From Acetobacter farinalis (GTDB taxonomy: Bacteria > Pseudomonadota > Alphaproteobacteria > Acetobacterales > Acetobacteraceae): a DNA stretch of 64,000 nt. Below, piece by piece: positions 43,610-52,096 of the stretch. A program made the position numbers and the translations under genes. The stretch lies in assembly GCF_026240015.1 (NCBI RefSeq), contig NZ_JAPIUX010000001.1:682001-746000 (forward strand), in the 5' to 3' direction. The first letter of the stretch is position 1; each line of letters opens with the position of its first letter. The notes below the pieces were generated by a model that had not been told where the DNA came from, made no database searches, and was given only the letters and a program-made list of their open reading frames with translations.

Positions 43610-44119
43610 TCATGACTTCTTTATGGCACGAGGTCCAGTCTTTTCCTCTGGATCTTCCGGATCAGGGTCCGGAGAATCCATGGATGTGAGGATTTCCGAA
43701 AAATCCCGACCTTCCGTGAAATCCCGATACACGCTGGCAAACCGGACATAGCCGACCGTATCAACGCCTCTCAGGCCGTCCATGGCCAGTTCCCCGATAC
43801 GGGCCGAGGGCACTTCCGTTTCGCCGGTTGCTTCAAGCTGGCGCACAAGGCCGGTCACAATCTGTTCGATTCTGCTTTCCGGCACGGGCCGCTTGCGCAG
43901 GGCGATCCGGATGGAGCGTGTGATTTTTTCCCGCTCAAACGGTGCGCGGCGGCCATCGGCCTTTACAACAATCAGGTCCCGCAGTTGCACGCGTTCAACC
44001 GTTGTAAAACGCTGGCCGCAGGACAGGCAGGCCCTGCGACGACGAATGGCGGAGCCTTCCTCATTCGGGCGACTGTCCTTGACCTGGCTGTCCGGGTTCC
44101 CACAAAAAGGGCAACGCAT
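43610..44119 (-). CDS. nrdR: Transcriptional repressor NrdR
   Basis: Represses ribonucleotide reductase genes in response to ATP/dATP. The 169 residues have the zinc ribbon MRCPFCGNPDSQVKDSRPNE with the second pair CLSCGQRFTTVERV, then the ATP-cone domain (about 50-135). A 20-residue acidic/Pro tail follows (SPDPDPEDPEE). Located upstream of nusB-thiL. The riboflavin genes that usually lie between nrdR and nusB in Alphaproteobacteria are not present. Confidence 0.97.
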   Translation of the reverse strand: MRCPFCGNPDSQVKDSRPNEEGSAIRRRRACLSCGQRFTTVERVQLRDLIVVKADGRRAPFEREKITRSIRIALRKRPVPESRIEQIVTGLVRQLEATGETEVPSARIGELAMDGLRGVDTVGYVRFASVYRDFTEGRDFSEILTSMDSPDPDPEDPEEKTGPRAIKKS

Positions 44120-44273
44120 GTGACCTGAGCCTTTCCTACCTCTGGCACAGAAAGAGTTTGCGCTTTTTCAGGCTTGTCCTTCTGGCGAGACCTTGCGGTA
44201 TAGTGACCGCAACAAAATTCTTTCTGCCCCGCCAGTTTATACCGGTCCCGGGCGATAAAAAACTGGAGTGACG

Positions 44274-44762
44274 ATGAAAATTCGTTTTCGTGACGGGTTT
44301 GTGTTTGCCCTGCTTGCAGGCGCTGCTCTTTCCGGCCCTGTTCTGGCCGAGGATCACAGCTCTGGTAACGCCCTGCCCGGCCAAAGTGATGCTCAGAAGG
44401 ATATCACGATTACCAACGCCAGTATGCAATTCATTCATGGCGAGGGGCGCATGGCGGCTGTTTATTTCACCATCAAAAATGACGGCGAAAATGCTCATCT
44501 GATCACAGATGTACAGTCTCCCGCATGCCATACTCTGGTGGGCCATCATTCAGATCAGGAAGGCCTGCCGGGCCTGTTTACGCATCTTGCCCTGCCTGCG
44601 CATACAACCCTCGTTTTTCCGCGCGGGGGGTATTATCTGCTGTGTCTGGATACGAATGCGGCGGACCAGCCCGAGCAACGCGTGCCGTTTACATTCACGT
44701 TTCTTGGTGGGTCGTCCAAGACTGTTACTATTCCGATCGATCAGTCTCATCGGGCGGACTGA
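44274..44762 (+). CDS. PCuAC-like periplasmic protein, copper chaperone family
   Basis: A 162-residue exported protein: signal peptide to about residue 25 (FVFALLAGAALSGPVLA), then a DUF461/PCuAC-type cupredoxin-like fold with MAAVYFTIKNDGENAHLITDV, and the family strand VFPRGGYYLLCLD. Canonical copper ligands H-x-M ... H-x-M are not evident: the region reads ACHTLVGHHSD and FTHLALPAH, with His but no Met. It may bind metal through His or may have lost the function. ATG 44274 has GGAG five bases upstream. Divergent from nrdR. Confidence 0.75.
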   Translation: MKIRFRDGFVFALLAGAALSGPVLAEDHSSGNALPGQSDAQKDITITNASMQFIHGEGRMAAVYFTIKNDGENAHLITDVQSPACHTLVGHHSDQEGLPGLFTHLALPAHTTLVFPRGGYYLLCLDTNAADQPEQRVPFTFTFLGGSSKTVTIPIDQSHRAD

Positions 44763-44809
44763 GGGCACCGTCTGGCCTGCCCTCTTTTGTTGCTCGTGCA
44801 GGAATGCTT

Positions 44810-44858
44810 TTCCTCCCGGCGCACACCCCTGTTCTGAAGGGCGGTGAGCCGGGAGGAA
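44810..44858. terminator. Hairpin between the PCuAC-like gene and glpK
   Basis: An 11-bp stem (44810-44820 with 44848-44858) with further pairing in the 27-nt loop lies between the convergent genes and can serve both. No long T run follows on either strand. Confidence 0.55.
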
Positions 44859-44862
44859 GAAG

Positions 44863-46362
44863 TTAAACCGCTGTCGGGTTTGTGAGCGTCCGTTTAACGG
44901 CCTGGTGCCAGCCTGCAATCATGGTTTTGCGCTGCTCATTCTGCATGGAGGGTTTGAACAGTGCGCCACGTGCCCACTCGGAGGAGAGTGTGGCTTCATT
45001 GTCCCACACGCCTGTTGCCAGACCCGCAAGGAAGCCCGCCCCCAGAGCGGTTGTTTCAATATTTTTCGGCCGCTCGACATTCACCTGAAGCATGTCCGCC
45101 AGAAACTGGCAGAACCAGTCGTTCGCTGCCATGCCACCATCAACACGCAGGGCTTCGGTCGTGCCGGCTCCATCCTGTGTCATGGCCGTCACCAGATCCA
45201 GGGTCTGATAGGCAACGGATTCCAGAGCGGCGCGGGCAATATGCGCGGCTGTTGCATCCAGCGTCAGACCGCAAATCAGGCCGCGTGCGTCCGGGTCCCA
45301 GTGCGGTGCGCCAAGGCCGACAAACCCCGGCACCATATAAACGCCGTGGCTGTGCGGAACGCGGGTTGCCATATCGTCGGTCTGGGACGCATGCGTGATG
45401 AGGTGAAGACCGTCACGCAGCCATTTGATGGCAGCACCAGCAACAAAGATGGAGCCTTCAAGAGCGTAAGACGTCTTTCCACCGATGCGGTAGGCAATGG
45501 TTGTCAGCATCCGGTTTTTGGAGAGCGCCGGCTTTTCGCCCGTATTCAGCAACACGAAGCAGCCGGTGCCGTAGGTGGCTTTTGCCATGCCGGGTGAAAA
45601 ACAGGCCTGCCCGACAACGGCGGCCTGCTGATCTCCCGCCATACCGGCAATAGGAATGGCGCGGCCAAACAGCGCAGGGTCAGTTTCACCGAAAATGGTG
45701 CTGTTGTCCTTCACTTCCGGCAGGAGTGACGCAGGGATACGGAACAGGCGCAGCAGTTCTTCATCCCACTGCTGCTTGTGGATATCGAACAGCAGCGTGC
45801 GGGATGCGTTTGTGATGTCCGTTGCGTGCACCTTGCCGCCCGTCAGGCGCCAGAGCAGGAAAGAATCAATCGTGCCAAACGCCAGCTCGCCCTTGTCGGC
45901 TCTCTCACGCGCACCGCTGACATTATCAAGAATCCATTCCAGCTTTGTGGCGGAAAAATAAGGATCAAGCAGCAGCCCTGTGCGTTTACGCACAAGGGGT
46001 TCAGCTCCGCTTTCCCGCAGTTTCTGGCAGGCTGCGGCCGTGCGGCGATCCTGCCAGACAATGGCGCGGTAAATGGGCTTTCCGGTCGCACGCTCCCACA
46101 CCACAATGGTTTCACGCTGGTTGGTGATACCGATGCCAGCAATGCGGCTGGTGCCCCCGGCCTTTTCCAGTGCGGTTGTGGCAGTGGCTTTCGTATCGTT
46201 CCAGATATCTTCCGGGCAATGCTCTACCCAGCCGGGCTTGGGATAGTGCTGAGCAAATTCCTGACGGGCACTCGCAATGTCCTGGGCGTTCCGATCAAAC
46301 ACAATACTGCGCGTGGACGTCGTGCCCTGATCAATCGCCAATACGTAATCTTGCTTGCTCAT
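44863..46362 (-). CDS. glpK: Glycerol kinase
   Basis: Phosphorylates glycerol to glycerol 3-phosphate in the cytoplasm. The 499 residues contain AIDQGTTSTRSIVFD at the N-terminus, ITNQRET, IVWQDRRT, GTIDSFLLWRLTGG, NASRTLLFDI and the C-terminal RVDGGMAANDWFCQFLADM motif. ATG 46362 is chosen over the in-frame GTG just before it. Last gene of the glpD-glpF-glpK order and convergent with the PCuAC-like gene. Confidence 0.97.
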   Translation of the reverse strand: MSKQDYVLAIDQGTTSTRSIVFDRNAQDIASARQEFAQHYPKPGWVEHCPEDIWNDTKATATTALEKAGGTSRIAGIGITNQRETIVVWERATGKPIYRAIVWQDRRTAAACQKLRESGAEPLVRKRTGLLLDPYFSATKLEWILDNVSGARERADKGELAFGTIDSFLLWRLTGGKVHATDITNASRTLLFDIHKQQWDEELLRLFRIPASLLPEVKDNSTIFGETDPALFGRAIPIAGMAGDQQAAVVGQACFSPGMAKATYGTGCFVLLNTGEKPALSKNRMLTTIAYRIGGKTSYALEGSIFVAGAAIKWLRDGLHLITHASQTDDMATRVPHSHGVYMVPGFVGLGAPHWDPDARGLICGLTLDATAAHIARAALESVAYQTLDLVTAMTQDGAGTTEALRVDGGMAANDWFCQFLADMLQVNVERPKNIETTALGAGFLAGLATGVWDNEATLSSEWARGALFKPSMQNEQRKTMIAGWHQAVKRTLTNPTAV

Positions 46363-46397
46363 CACACGTTATCCTTATTGCTTGATTTCTCGAGGTG

Positions 46398-47222
46398 TTA
46401 ATCTTGAGCCGTATCAGACTTCTGTGCCCGAACATTTGCAGGCATGAAAGGCCTCATAACCCCCTGATAGAAGCCGGCACCCAGAACGCCGCCCAGAAGC
46501 GGTCCGGCAATCGGAATCCACCAGTAGTTTCCGGGGGAAGGAAGGGCTGTTTCGCCCCATCCGGCCAGGTAGCAGAACAGGCGCGGCCCGAAATCACGTG
46601 CGGGATTAATGGCCCACGCTTCGAGATACCCTGCGGAAGCACCAATCGTAGCTACGAGCAGCCCGATAATCAGCGCGCCAGCGTTCGCCTGAGGAGCCTG
46701 AGTATTATATTCACAGGTGATCGCAAAAATTCCGATCAGCAGCATGGCGGTCAGGATGACTTCATCAACAAAGGCGTGGAGCGGCGTAATGAAATCACCC
46801 GGATGCGTGAAAAAGACACCCGCTGCCGCGCCATCATGCGTCCAGTCGAGATGATTGACCGCGGCATAGTGCGCGATAACCGGAGAGAAAAGTGTGTAAA
46901 CAATAGCGGCACCCAGAAAGCCGCCAATAACCTGCGCCACGCAGTAAGGCAGCACCTTCTTCCATGAAAAACCACGGTAGCAGGCCAGGGCCAGAGTGAC
47001 CGCGGGGTTGGCATGTGTCCCGGAGACGGCGCCCGTCACGTAAATGGCGATGGTTACGCCCAGCCCCCAGACAATACACACCCCCCAGTACGCCATCTTG
47101 TAGGGGCTCGGGTCGTAGAGCGAATACATCGCGGCTACGGAATCCCCGAAAACGATAATGATAAAGACTGCCAGACATTCGGCAATCAGTTCGCCTATAA
47201 AAGCACGTTGTGCGGTCGTCAT
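46398..47222 (-). CDS. glpF: Glycerol uptake facilitator, aquaporin family
   Basis: Inner-membrane channel for glycerol. The 274 residues form six membrane helices and the two half-helix NPA motifs, GTHANPAVTLAL near residue 70 and AINPARDFGPR near residue 207; the Asp in the second (NPARD) is typical of glycerol facilitators rather than water channels. ATG 47222 is preceded by GAGGAAAGT. It lies between glpD and glpK, 35 nt before glpK. Confidence 0.96.
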   Translation of the reverse strand: MTTAQRAFIGELIAECLAVFIIIVFGDSVAAMYSLYDPSPYKMAYWGVCIVWGLGVTIAIYVTGAVSGTHANPAVTLALACYRGFSWKKVLPYCVAQVIGGFLGAAIVYTLFSPVIAHYAAVNHLDWTHDGAAAGVFFTHPGDFITPLHAFVDEVILTAMLLIGIFAITCEYNTQAPQANAGALIIGLLVATIGASAGYLEAWAINPARDFGPRLFCYLAGWGETALPSPGNYWWIPIAGPLLGGVLGAGFYQGVMRPFMPANVRAQKSDTAQD

Positions 47223-47275
47223 ACTTTCCTCTTTTTGTTTTATTTTTTGGAAAAGTGTAGTTTTTCAAAGAGAAA

Positions 47276-48796
47276 TCAGGATACCTTTTTCCTTACATAG
47301 TCTGCAACGCTGTTCTTTTCTGCCTCATTCAGGTGCAGGCCAAGTTTGCTGCGCCGCCACAGAACATCTTCCGGTGTGCGCGCCCATTCCTTCTCAATCA
47401 GATAATCCACTTCCCGTGTGGTCAGGTCACCCCCTAGAAGTTCCCCCATATCCTGCATGGAGGTGGAGGCACCAACTATTTCATAGGCCCGGCTTCCGTA
47501 ATTGCGCATCAGGCGCCAGGCAAGCTGTTCAGGAAGCCATGGCGCGGCGCGGCGCAGGCGTGCCAAGGCGTCACTGAAGTTGCCTTCACCAAAATCTCCC
47601 CCCGGGAGGGCTTCGCTTGCTGTCCAGCTCGCCCCGGACACCACAGGCAGAACAGGAGCCAATTTCTCGAGAGCATGCTCGGCAAGCTTGCGGTAAGTTG
47701 TTATCTTGCCGCCAAAAATGGACAGCAGCGGCGCGCCGTCTGTCGTGTCCAGATCCAGTACGTAATCCCGGGTAACAGCGGAGGCATTGGCAGACGCATC
47801 GTCATAGAGCGGGCGCAGGCCAGCATAGCTCATCACAACATCGCTTTCCCGAACCCCAATCTGGAAATAGCGGTTCACGCTTTCGCACAGATAGGTGACT
47901 TCTTCCGGCGTGATGCTGACGGAGCCGGGATCGTCCGTCCAGGGAATGTCGGTCGTGCCGATCAGGGTAAAGTTCTGCTCGTACGGGATGGCGAACACGA
48001 TGCGCTTGTCAGGATTCTGAAAAATGTAAGCCTGTGGCCCCTCGAACTGGCGGGGCACGATAATGTGGCTTCCCTTTACCAGCCTTACGGACTTGGAGTT
48101 GGGGATGTGCAGAGTGTCAGACAAAAGTCTGGCCACCCACGGTCCGGCAGCATTCACCAGAGCGCGCGCCCGCACAGTGCTGGTCTTGCCGGTAGCGCGG
48201 TCTTCCAGAACAGCTTCCCACAGGCCATTGACGCGTGTGCCCTTGATCAGGCGGGTGCGTGTCCGGATTTCAGCGCCGCGTTCTGCGGCATCCAGCGCAT
48301 TCAGCACGACCAGACGGCTGTCCTGCACCCAGCCATCTGAATACACGAACCCTTTCTTGTATTCAGGCTTGAGCGGCCGCCCGGAGGAATGGGTCCGAAG
48401 ATCCACAGAGCGGGATTTCGGCAGCGTCATGTTGGACGCAAGGTGATCATACAGGAAGAGGCCTGCCCGGAGCATCCATGCCGGACGCACCAGCCGGGAG
48501 TGCGGCAGCACGAAACGCATGGGCCATATGATGTGCGGAGCGATCTTGAGCAGGCGCTCACGCTCGGTCAGTGCTTCCCGCACCAGCCGGAACTCATAAT
48601 ATTCCAGATAACGCAGGCCGCCGTGAATCAGTTTTGTACTGGCGGAGGATGTGTAATTTGCCAGATCATCCTGCTCGACAAGCAGAACTGAAGCCCCTCG
48701 TCCAACTGCATCACGCGCAATACCAGCGCCATTCACGCCACCGCCAACAATCAGAAGATCATATGGCTGTGCAGGAGAGGGAGTGGAGTCTGACAT
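47276..48796 (-). CDS. glpD: Aerobic glycerol-3-phosphate dehydrogenase
   Basis: FAD-dependent membrane-associated enzyme that oxidises glycerol 3-phosphate and reduces ubiquinone. The 506 residues begin with the FAD-binding LLIVGGGVNGAGIARDAVGRG, followed by STKLIHGGLRYLEYYEF, and have the FAD/substrate motif YAGLRPLYDD and the C-terminal VDYLIEKEWARTPEDVLWRRSKLG. First gene of the glpD-glpF-glpK run; a GlpR-like operator lies 40 nt upstream. It supplies electrons to the respiratory chain. Confidence 0.97.
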   Translation of the reverse strand: MSDSTPSPAQPYDLLIVGGGVNGAGIARDAVGRGASVLLVEQDDLANYTSSASTKLIHGGLRYLEYYEFRLVREALTERERLLKIAPHIIWPMRFVLPHSRLVRPAWMLRAGLFLYDHLASNMTLPKSRSVDLRTHSSGRPLKPEYKKGFVYSDGWVQDSRLVVLNALDAAERGAEIRTRTRLIKGTRVNGLWEAVLEDRATGKTSTVRARALVNAAGPWVARLLSDTLHIPNSKSVRLVKGSHIIVPRQFEGPQAYIFQNPDKRIVFAIPYEQNFTLIGTTDIPWTDDPGSVSITPEEVTYLCESVNRYFQIGVRESDVVMSYAGLRPLYDDASANASAVTRDYVLDLDTTDGAPLLSIFGGKITTYRKLAEHALEKLAPVLPVVSGASWTASEALPGGDFGEGNFSDALARLRRAAPWLPEQLAWRLMRNYGSRAYEIVGASTSMQDMGELLGGDLTTREVDYLIEKEWARTPEDVLWRRSKLGLHLNEAEKNSVADYVRKKVS

Positions 48797-48835
48797 TTTT
48801 TCTTCCCGTTACACCAGATAAAAAACTACTGACAT

Positions 48836-48851
48836 CATTCGTATCCGAAAA
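48836..48851. promoter_or_regulatory. Putative GlpR operator upstream of glpD
   Basis: The 16-bp sequence centred on TTCGTATCCGAA has TTCG and CGAA arms and matches the GlpR-type palindrome TTTTCGTATACGAAAA at 13 of 16 positions. A second half-site CGAAAA follows at 48858-48863. It lies in the 95-nt glpR-glpD space. Confidence 0.65.
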
Positions 48852-48891
48852 TACAAGCGAAAAACAATGGCTATAATGTGATGTAACGCTG

Positions 48892-49695
48892 TTATTTATC
48901 CTCCTTTCTTTTCCTTTCCGAAAAAGGGGCTTCGTTTGCTATGTGCAGGCCAACCCCGGCCTCTTTCAGAATGCCGCGAATGGATGCGGGTGGAGGCTGA
49001 TCCGTATAAAATGCGCTGATCTCGGAAATGTGCCCGACCCGCGCCATGGGGCGGCGCCTGAATTTGGTACGATCAGCCAGCAGAAAGACAGTGCGGGAAT
49101 TCCGGATGATGGCTTGGGCCGCGGCAATTTCATCCACGTCAAAATCCAGCAGGGTGCCATCCTCATCAATGCCGCTGATGCCGATAACGCCAAAATCAGC
49201 CCTGTACTGCTCAATCATGGCGGCGGCAGCCGGTCCGACAATTCCGCCATCACGCAGCCTGACTGTGCCACCTGCAATGACAACACTGCATTCCGGTGCC
49301 GGGGTCAGCAGGCTTGCAACGTGAATATTGTTGGTAATCACGCGCAGCGCCCTGTGCATGCGCAGGGCGCGGGCAAAGGCTTCTGTCGTGGTGCCAATAT
49401 TAATAAACAGGGATGCGCCATCGGGAATGGCTGTGGCGGCACTCTGCCCGATAGCGTCCTTCTGGGCCAGATTGAGGATCTGCCGGTCCGAATACGCGAT
49501 ATTTTCTGAAAAAGAGATGGCGCTTGCCCCGCCGTGATGCCGGGAGAGCGCGCCTTCTGCCGCCAGGGTGTTTACATCGCGCCGCACGGTCTGCACCGTT
49601 ACCTGCAGGGCTTTGGCCAGATCTTCGTTTGCAGCGTATCCTTGTTGCTGCACGATCTGAAGGATGCGCGCGCGCCTTTCCTCGACAGAGGCCAT
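48892..49695 (-). CDS. glpR: DeoR-family glycerol-3-phosphate regulon repressor
   Basis: Repressor predicted to bind glycerol 3-phosphate. The 267 residues have the DeoR winged HTH (EERRARILQIVQQQGYAANEDLAKALQVTVQTVRRDV is the block; key part VQTVRRDVNTLA) and the sugar-phosphate sensor domain (INIGTTTEAFA, ITNNIHVASLL, GISGIDEDGTLLDFD). ATG 49695 has AAGGAG in front; a GTG at 49701 overlaps the recQ stop. It lies directly upstream of glpD, whose promoter region has the matching operator. Identification as GlpR rests mostly on this context. Confidence 0.9.
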   Translation of the reverse strand: MASVEERRARILQIVQQQGYAANEDLAKALQVTVQTVRRDVNTLAAEGALSRHHGGASAISFSENIAYSDRQILNLAQKDAIGQSAATAIPDGASLFINIGTTTEAFARALRMHRALRVITNNIHVASLLTPAPECSVVIAGGTVRLRDGGIVGPAAAAMIEQYRADFGVIGISGIDEDGTLLDFDVDEIAAAQAIIRNSRTVFLLADRTKFRRRPMARVGHISEISAFYTDQPPPASIRGILKEAGVGLHIANEAPFSERKRKEDK

Positions 49696-49697
49696 TG

Positions 49698-51590
49698 TCA
49701 CACTCCTTGTGTGTTTTTCAGAACAGCCAGAACCGCATCCCCATAGCGTTCCAGTTTGGATCGTCCGACCCCCTTGATCTCTCCCAGCTTTGTCAGAGTG
49801 TCGGGCAGTCCGAGTGCAATATCCCGCAAAGCGGAATCATGGAAAATCAGATAAGGCGGAATTTCCTGCTCCCGCGCTTCTTCAAGGCGCCAGGCGCGCA
49901 GGGCGGTAAACAGAGGCAGCCTGTCTTCGGGCAGGTCCGCCAGCGTTTCGGAAGAGCGTGTGCGTCCGGCGGCTTTTTGCAGCTCCTGCGTGGCGTCTGC
50001 CCTTAGCTGGACAGTCTCCTCACCGCGCAGGATCGGCCTTGCAACCTCATTATTAAGGGCCAGCCCGCTATATTGGCCTTCGCTCCGCAAGGCACCGCGC
50101 GCAATCAGTTGCCGCACGACACCGCGCCAGAAGGGCTCGCTTTTATCTTTCCCGATACCCCAGACAGAGAGCGTATCATGGTGGTTCCGCTCCACGGACT
50201 CAGTCAGCGTGCCACGCAGAACGGAAATAATGTGCAGTGCGCCGAATTTCTGCCCGGTGCGATAAACGGCGGAGAGAAATTTTCTGGCGGCATCCGTGCC
50301 ATCAAAGGTGACAACCGGAAAGCGGCAGTTGTCACAATGGCCGCAAGGCCCGGCCAGCGTTTCCCCAAAACAGTGCAGGAGTGCCTGCGTGCGGCAGCCG
50401 GTTGTCTCGGTCAGGGCAATCATGGCTTCCAGCCTGCTGCGCATGATCCGCTTTTCCGTGTCCGGTGCGCTGGACTGATCCAGCCAGTAGCGGGCGCGGG
50501 CCATGTCTTCCCCGCCGTAGAGCAGGAGCGTTTCAGAGGGCAGACCATCGCGCCCCGCCCGGCCGATCTGCTGATAATAGGCTTCGGGAGAGCCCGGCAT
50601 GTCCAGATGAATGACGGCTCGCACATCCGGACGGTCAATCCCCATCCCGAATGCAACAGTCGCCACAATCACGATGGGCTCACCCGAGCGAAACCGGAGC
50701 AGGGCCGCCTTTTTTTCAAGGGGAGAGAGCCCTGCGTGGAAGGGTAGAGCTGTCCAGCCTTTTTCCCGCACAGCGGCGGCAATGCGTTCGGTCCGTGCGC
50801 GGCTGCCGCAGTAGACGATACAGGCTTCATCCCTGTGCCGCTCAAGTACGGCTGTGAGCTGCCGCATTTCAGAGGCTTTGGGGAGTGCCGCGATATTGAG
50901 ATTGGGCCGATGGAAGCTTGATACCAGAACTTCAGCATCAGGCATCCCGAGGGCTGAGAGGATATCTTCCCGTGTCCGCTCATCCGCCGTGGCCGTCAGG
51001 GCGATGCGCGGCACATTGGGGAAATGGGCGGGGAGAGACGCCAGCGCGCGATATTCCGGCCGGAATTCGTGGCCCCATGCCGAAATACAGTGGGCTTCAT
51101 CAATCGCGATGACAGAAATGGTCTGCCGCGTCAGCCGTTCCAGCGTGCCGGGGGAAAGCAGGCGCTCAGGTGAGACATAGAGCAGATCAACGCGCCCGGC
51201 AGCCAGATCGGCGCGGATTTTTGCGGCTTCATCGCCCTCCAGTTCTGAGTGAAGGGCGGCGGCGTTAATGCCCACCTGCCGCAACCCGGCCACCTGATCA
51301 TCCATCAGGGCGATAAGGGGGGAGATCACCAGCCCCATGCCCCTGCGGCACAGGGCGGGGATCTGATAACAGATACTTTTGCCGCCCCCTGTGGGCATGA
51401 GCACAAGTGCGTCATGCCCGCTCATGACACACTCTACAGCTTGCCCCTGCAAGCTCCGAAAATCAGGAAAGCCGAAAACGGCGTGCAGAACGTCTTTCGG
51501 GTTCACACCCACAAACCGGTCACGCCCCCCGGCCTCCCGCGTGAAGGAAGCGGCCGGGGGTGTCGTCACATCGGTTTCAGTCTCACTCAT
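49698..51590 (-). CDS. recQ: ATP-dependent DNA helicase RecQ
   Basis: 3'-5' helicase in recombination and fork repair. The 630 residues contain Walker A MPTGGGKSICYQ, the DEAH box VIAIDEAHCISAWGHEF, the RecQ motif QIGRAGRDG, the zinc-binding cysteines (CRTQALLHCF, CGHCDNC), a winged-helix domain, and a C-terminal HRDC domain (about 550-630, ending IKGVGRSKLERYGDAVLAVL). The stop overlaps the start region of glpR. The OmpA-like lipoprotein gene starts upstream, 6 nt away. Confidence 0.97.
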   Translation of the reverse strand: MSETETDVTTPPAASFTREAGGRDRFVGVNPKDVLHAVFGFPDFRSLQGQAVECVMSGHDALVLMPTGGGKSICYQIPALCRRGMGLVISPLIALMDDQVAGLRQVGINAAALHSELEGDEAAKIRADLAAGRVDLLYVSPERLLSPGTLERLTRQTISVIAIDEAHCISAWGHEFRPEYRALASLPAHFPNVPRIALTATADERTREDILSALGMPDAEVLVSSFHRPNLNIAALPKASEMRQLTAVLERHRDEACIVYCGSRARTERIAAAVREKGWTALPFHAGLSPLEKKAALLRFRSGEPIVIVATVAFGMGIDRPDVRAVIHLDMPGSPEAYYQQIGRAGRDGLPSETLLLYGGEDMARARYWLDQSSAPDTEKRIMRSRLEAMIALTETTGCRTQALLHCFGETLAGPCGHCDNCRFPVVTFDGTDAARKFLSAVYRTGQKFGALHIISVLRGTLTESVERNHHDTLSVWGIGKDKSEPFWRGVVRQLIARGALRSEGQYSGLALNNEVARPILRGEETVQLRADATQELQKAAGRTRSSETLADLPEDRLPLFTALRAWRLEEAREQEIPPYLIFHDSALRDIALGLPDTLTKLGEIKGVGRSKLERYGDAVLAVLKNTQGV

Positions 51591-51596
51591 GAAAAA

Positions 51597-51974
51597 TCAG
51601 GGGCTGACCAGCTCGATTTCCACACGGCGCGCACCGACAACCATACCTTCCCCACTGGTGGGGGCACGCGGCGTCTGGCGGATACGGTCCCCGGAGACAC
51701 CATCCTCATGCAGGGTGGCGGCCACGAGCTTGGCGCGCTGGATGGCAAGCAGCGCATCGGCTGAGAGATCGCCCCCTGCGGCGGCATACCCTTCAACCTG
51801 CACAATCTTGCCGGGATGGCTTTGTGCTTCGCGCGCAACGTCCGCAATCACGGCTTTGGCGGGCTCATTCAGCTCAACAGACTGGTTGGTAAAGAAAACA
51901 ACATATTTGCGCGCGGGCAGAGACGCACACGCGGTAAGAACGGAGAGACCCAGAACAGGCAGCAGGCGACGCAT
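51597..51974 (-). CDS. OmpA-like lipoprotein
   Basis: Small envelope protein, 125 residues. The N-terminus has a lipobox (LSVLTAC, Cys near residue 16), so it should be lipid-anchored. The rest resembles an OmpA/MotB peptidoglycan-binding domain: VFFTNQSVELNEPAKAVIADVA, IVQVEGYAAAGGD, and the C-terminal NxxLsxxRA-like IQRAKLVAATL. ATG 51974 fits the signal; the frame extends 16 codons further but without a signal sequence. Next to recQ, function otherwise unknown. Confidence 0.82.
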   Translation of the reverse strand: MRRLLPVLGLSVLTACASLPARKYVVFFTNQSVELNEPAKAVIADVAREAQSHPGKIVQVEGYAAAGGDLSADALLAIQRAKLVAATLHEDGVSGDRIRQTPRAPTSGEGMVVGARRVEIELVSP

Positions 51975-52096
51975 GGTAGTAACCCCCAACACTACAAACA
52001 GACGCAGACTCAAAGACTGCATGATTTTGGCCCCGCACCGTTTCGGAAGCCAGTTCCTTCGTGCCCTGTGGCTACAGGGGCGTCAACTTTTGTCTT

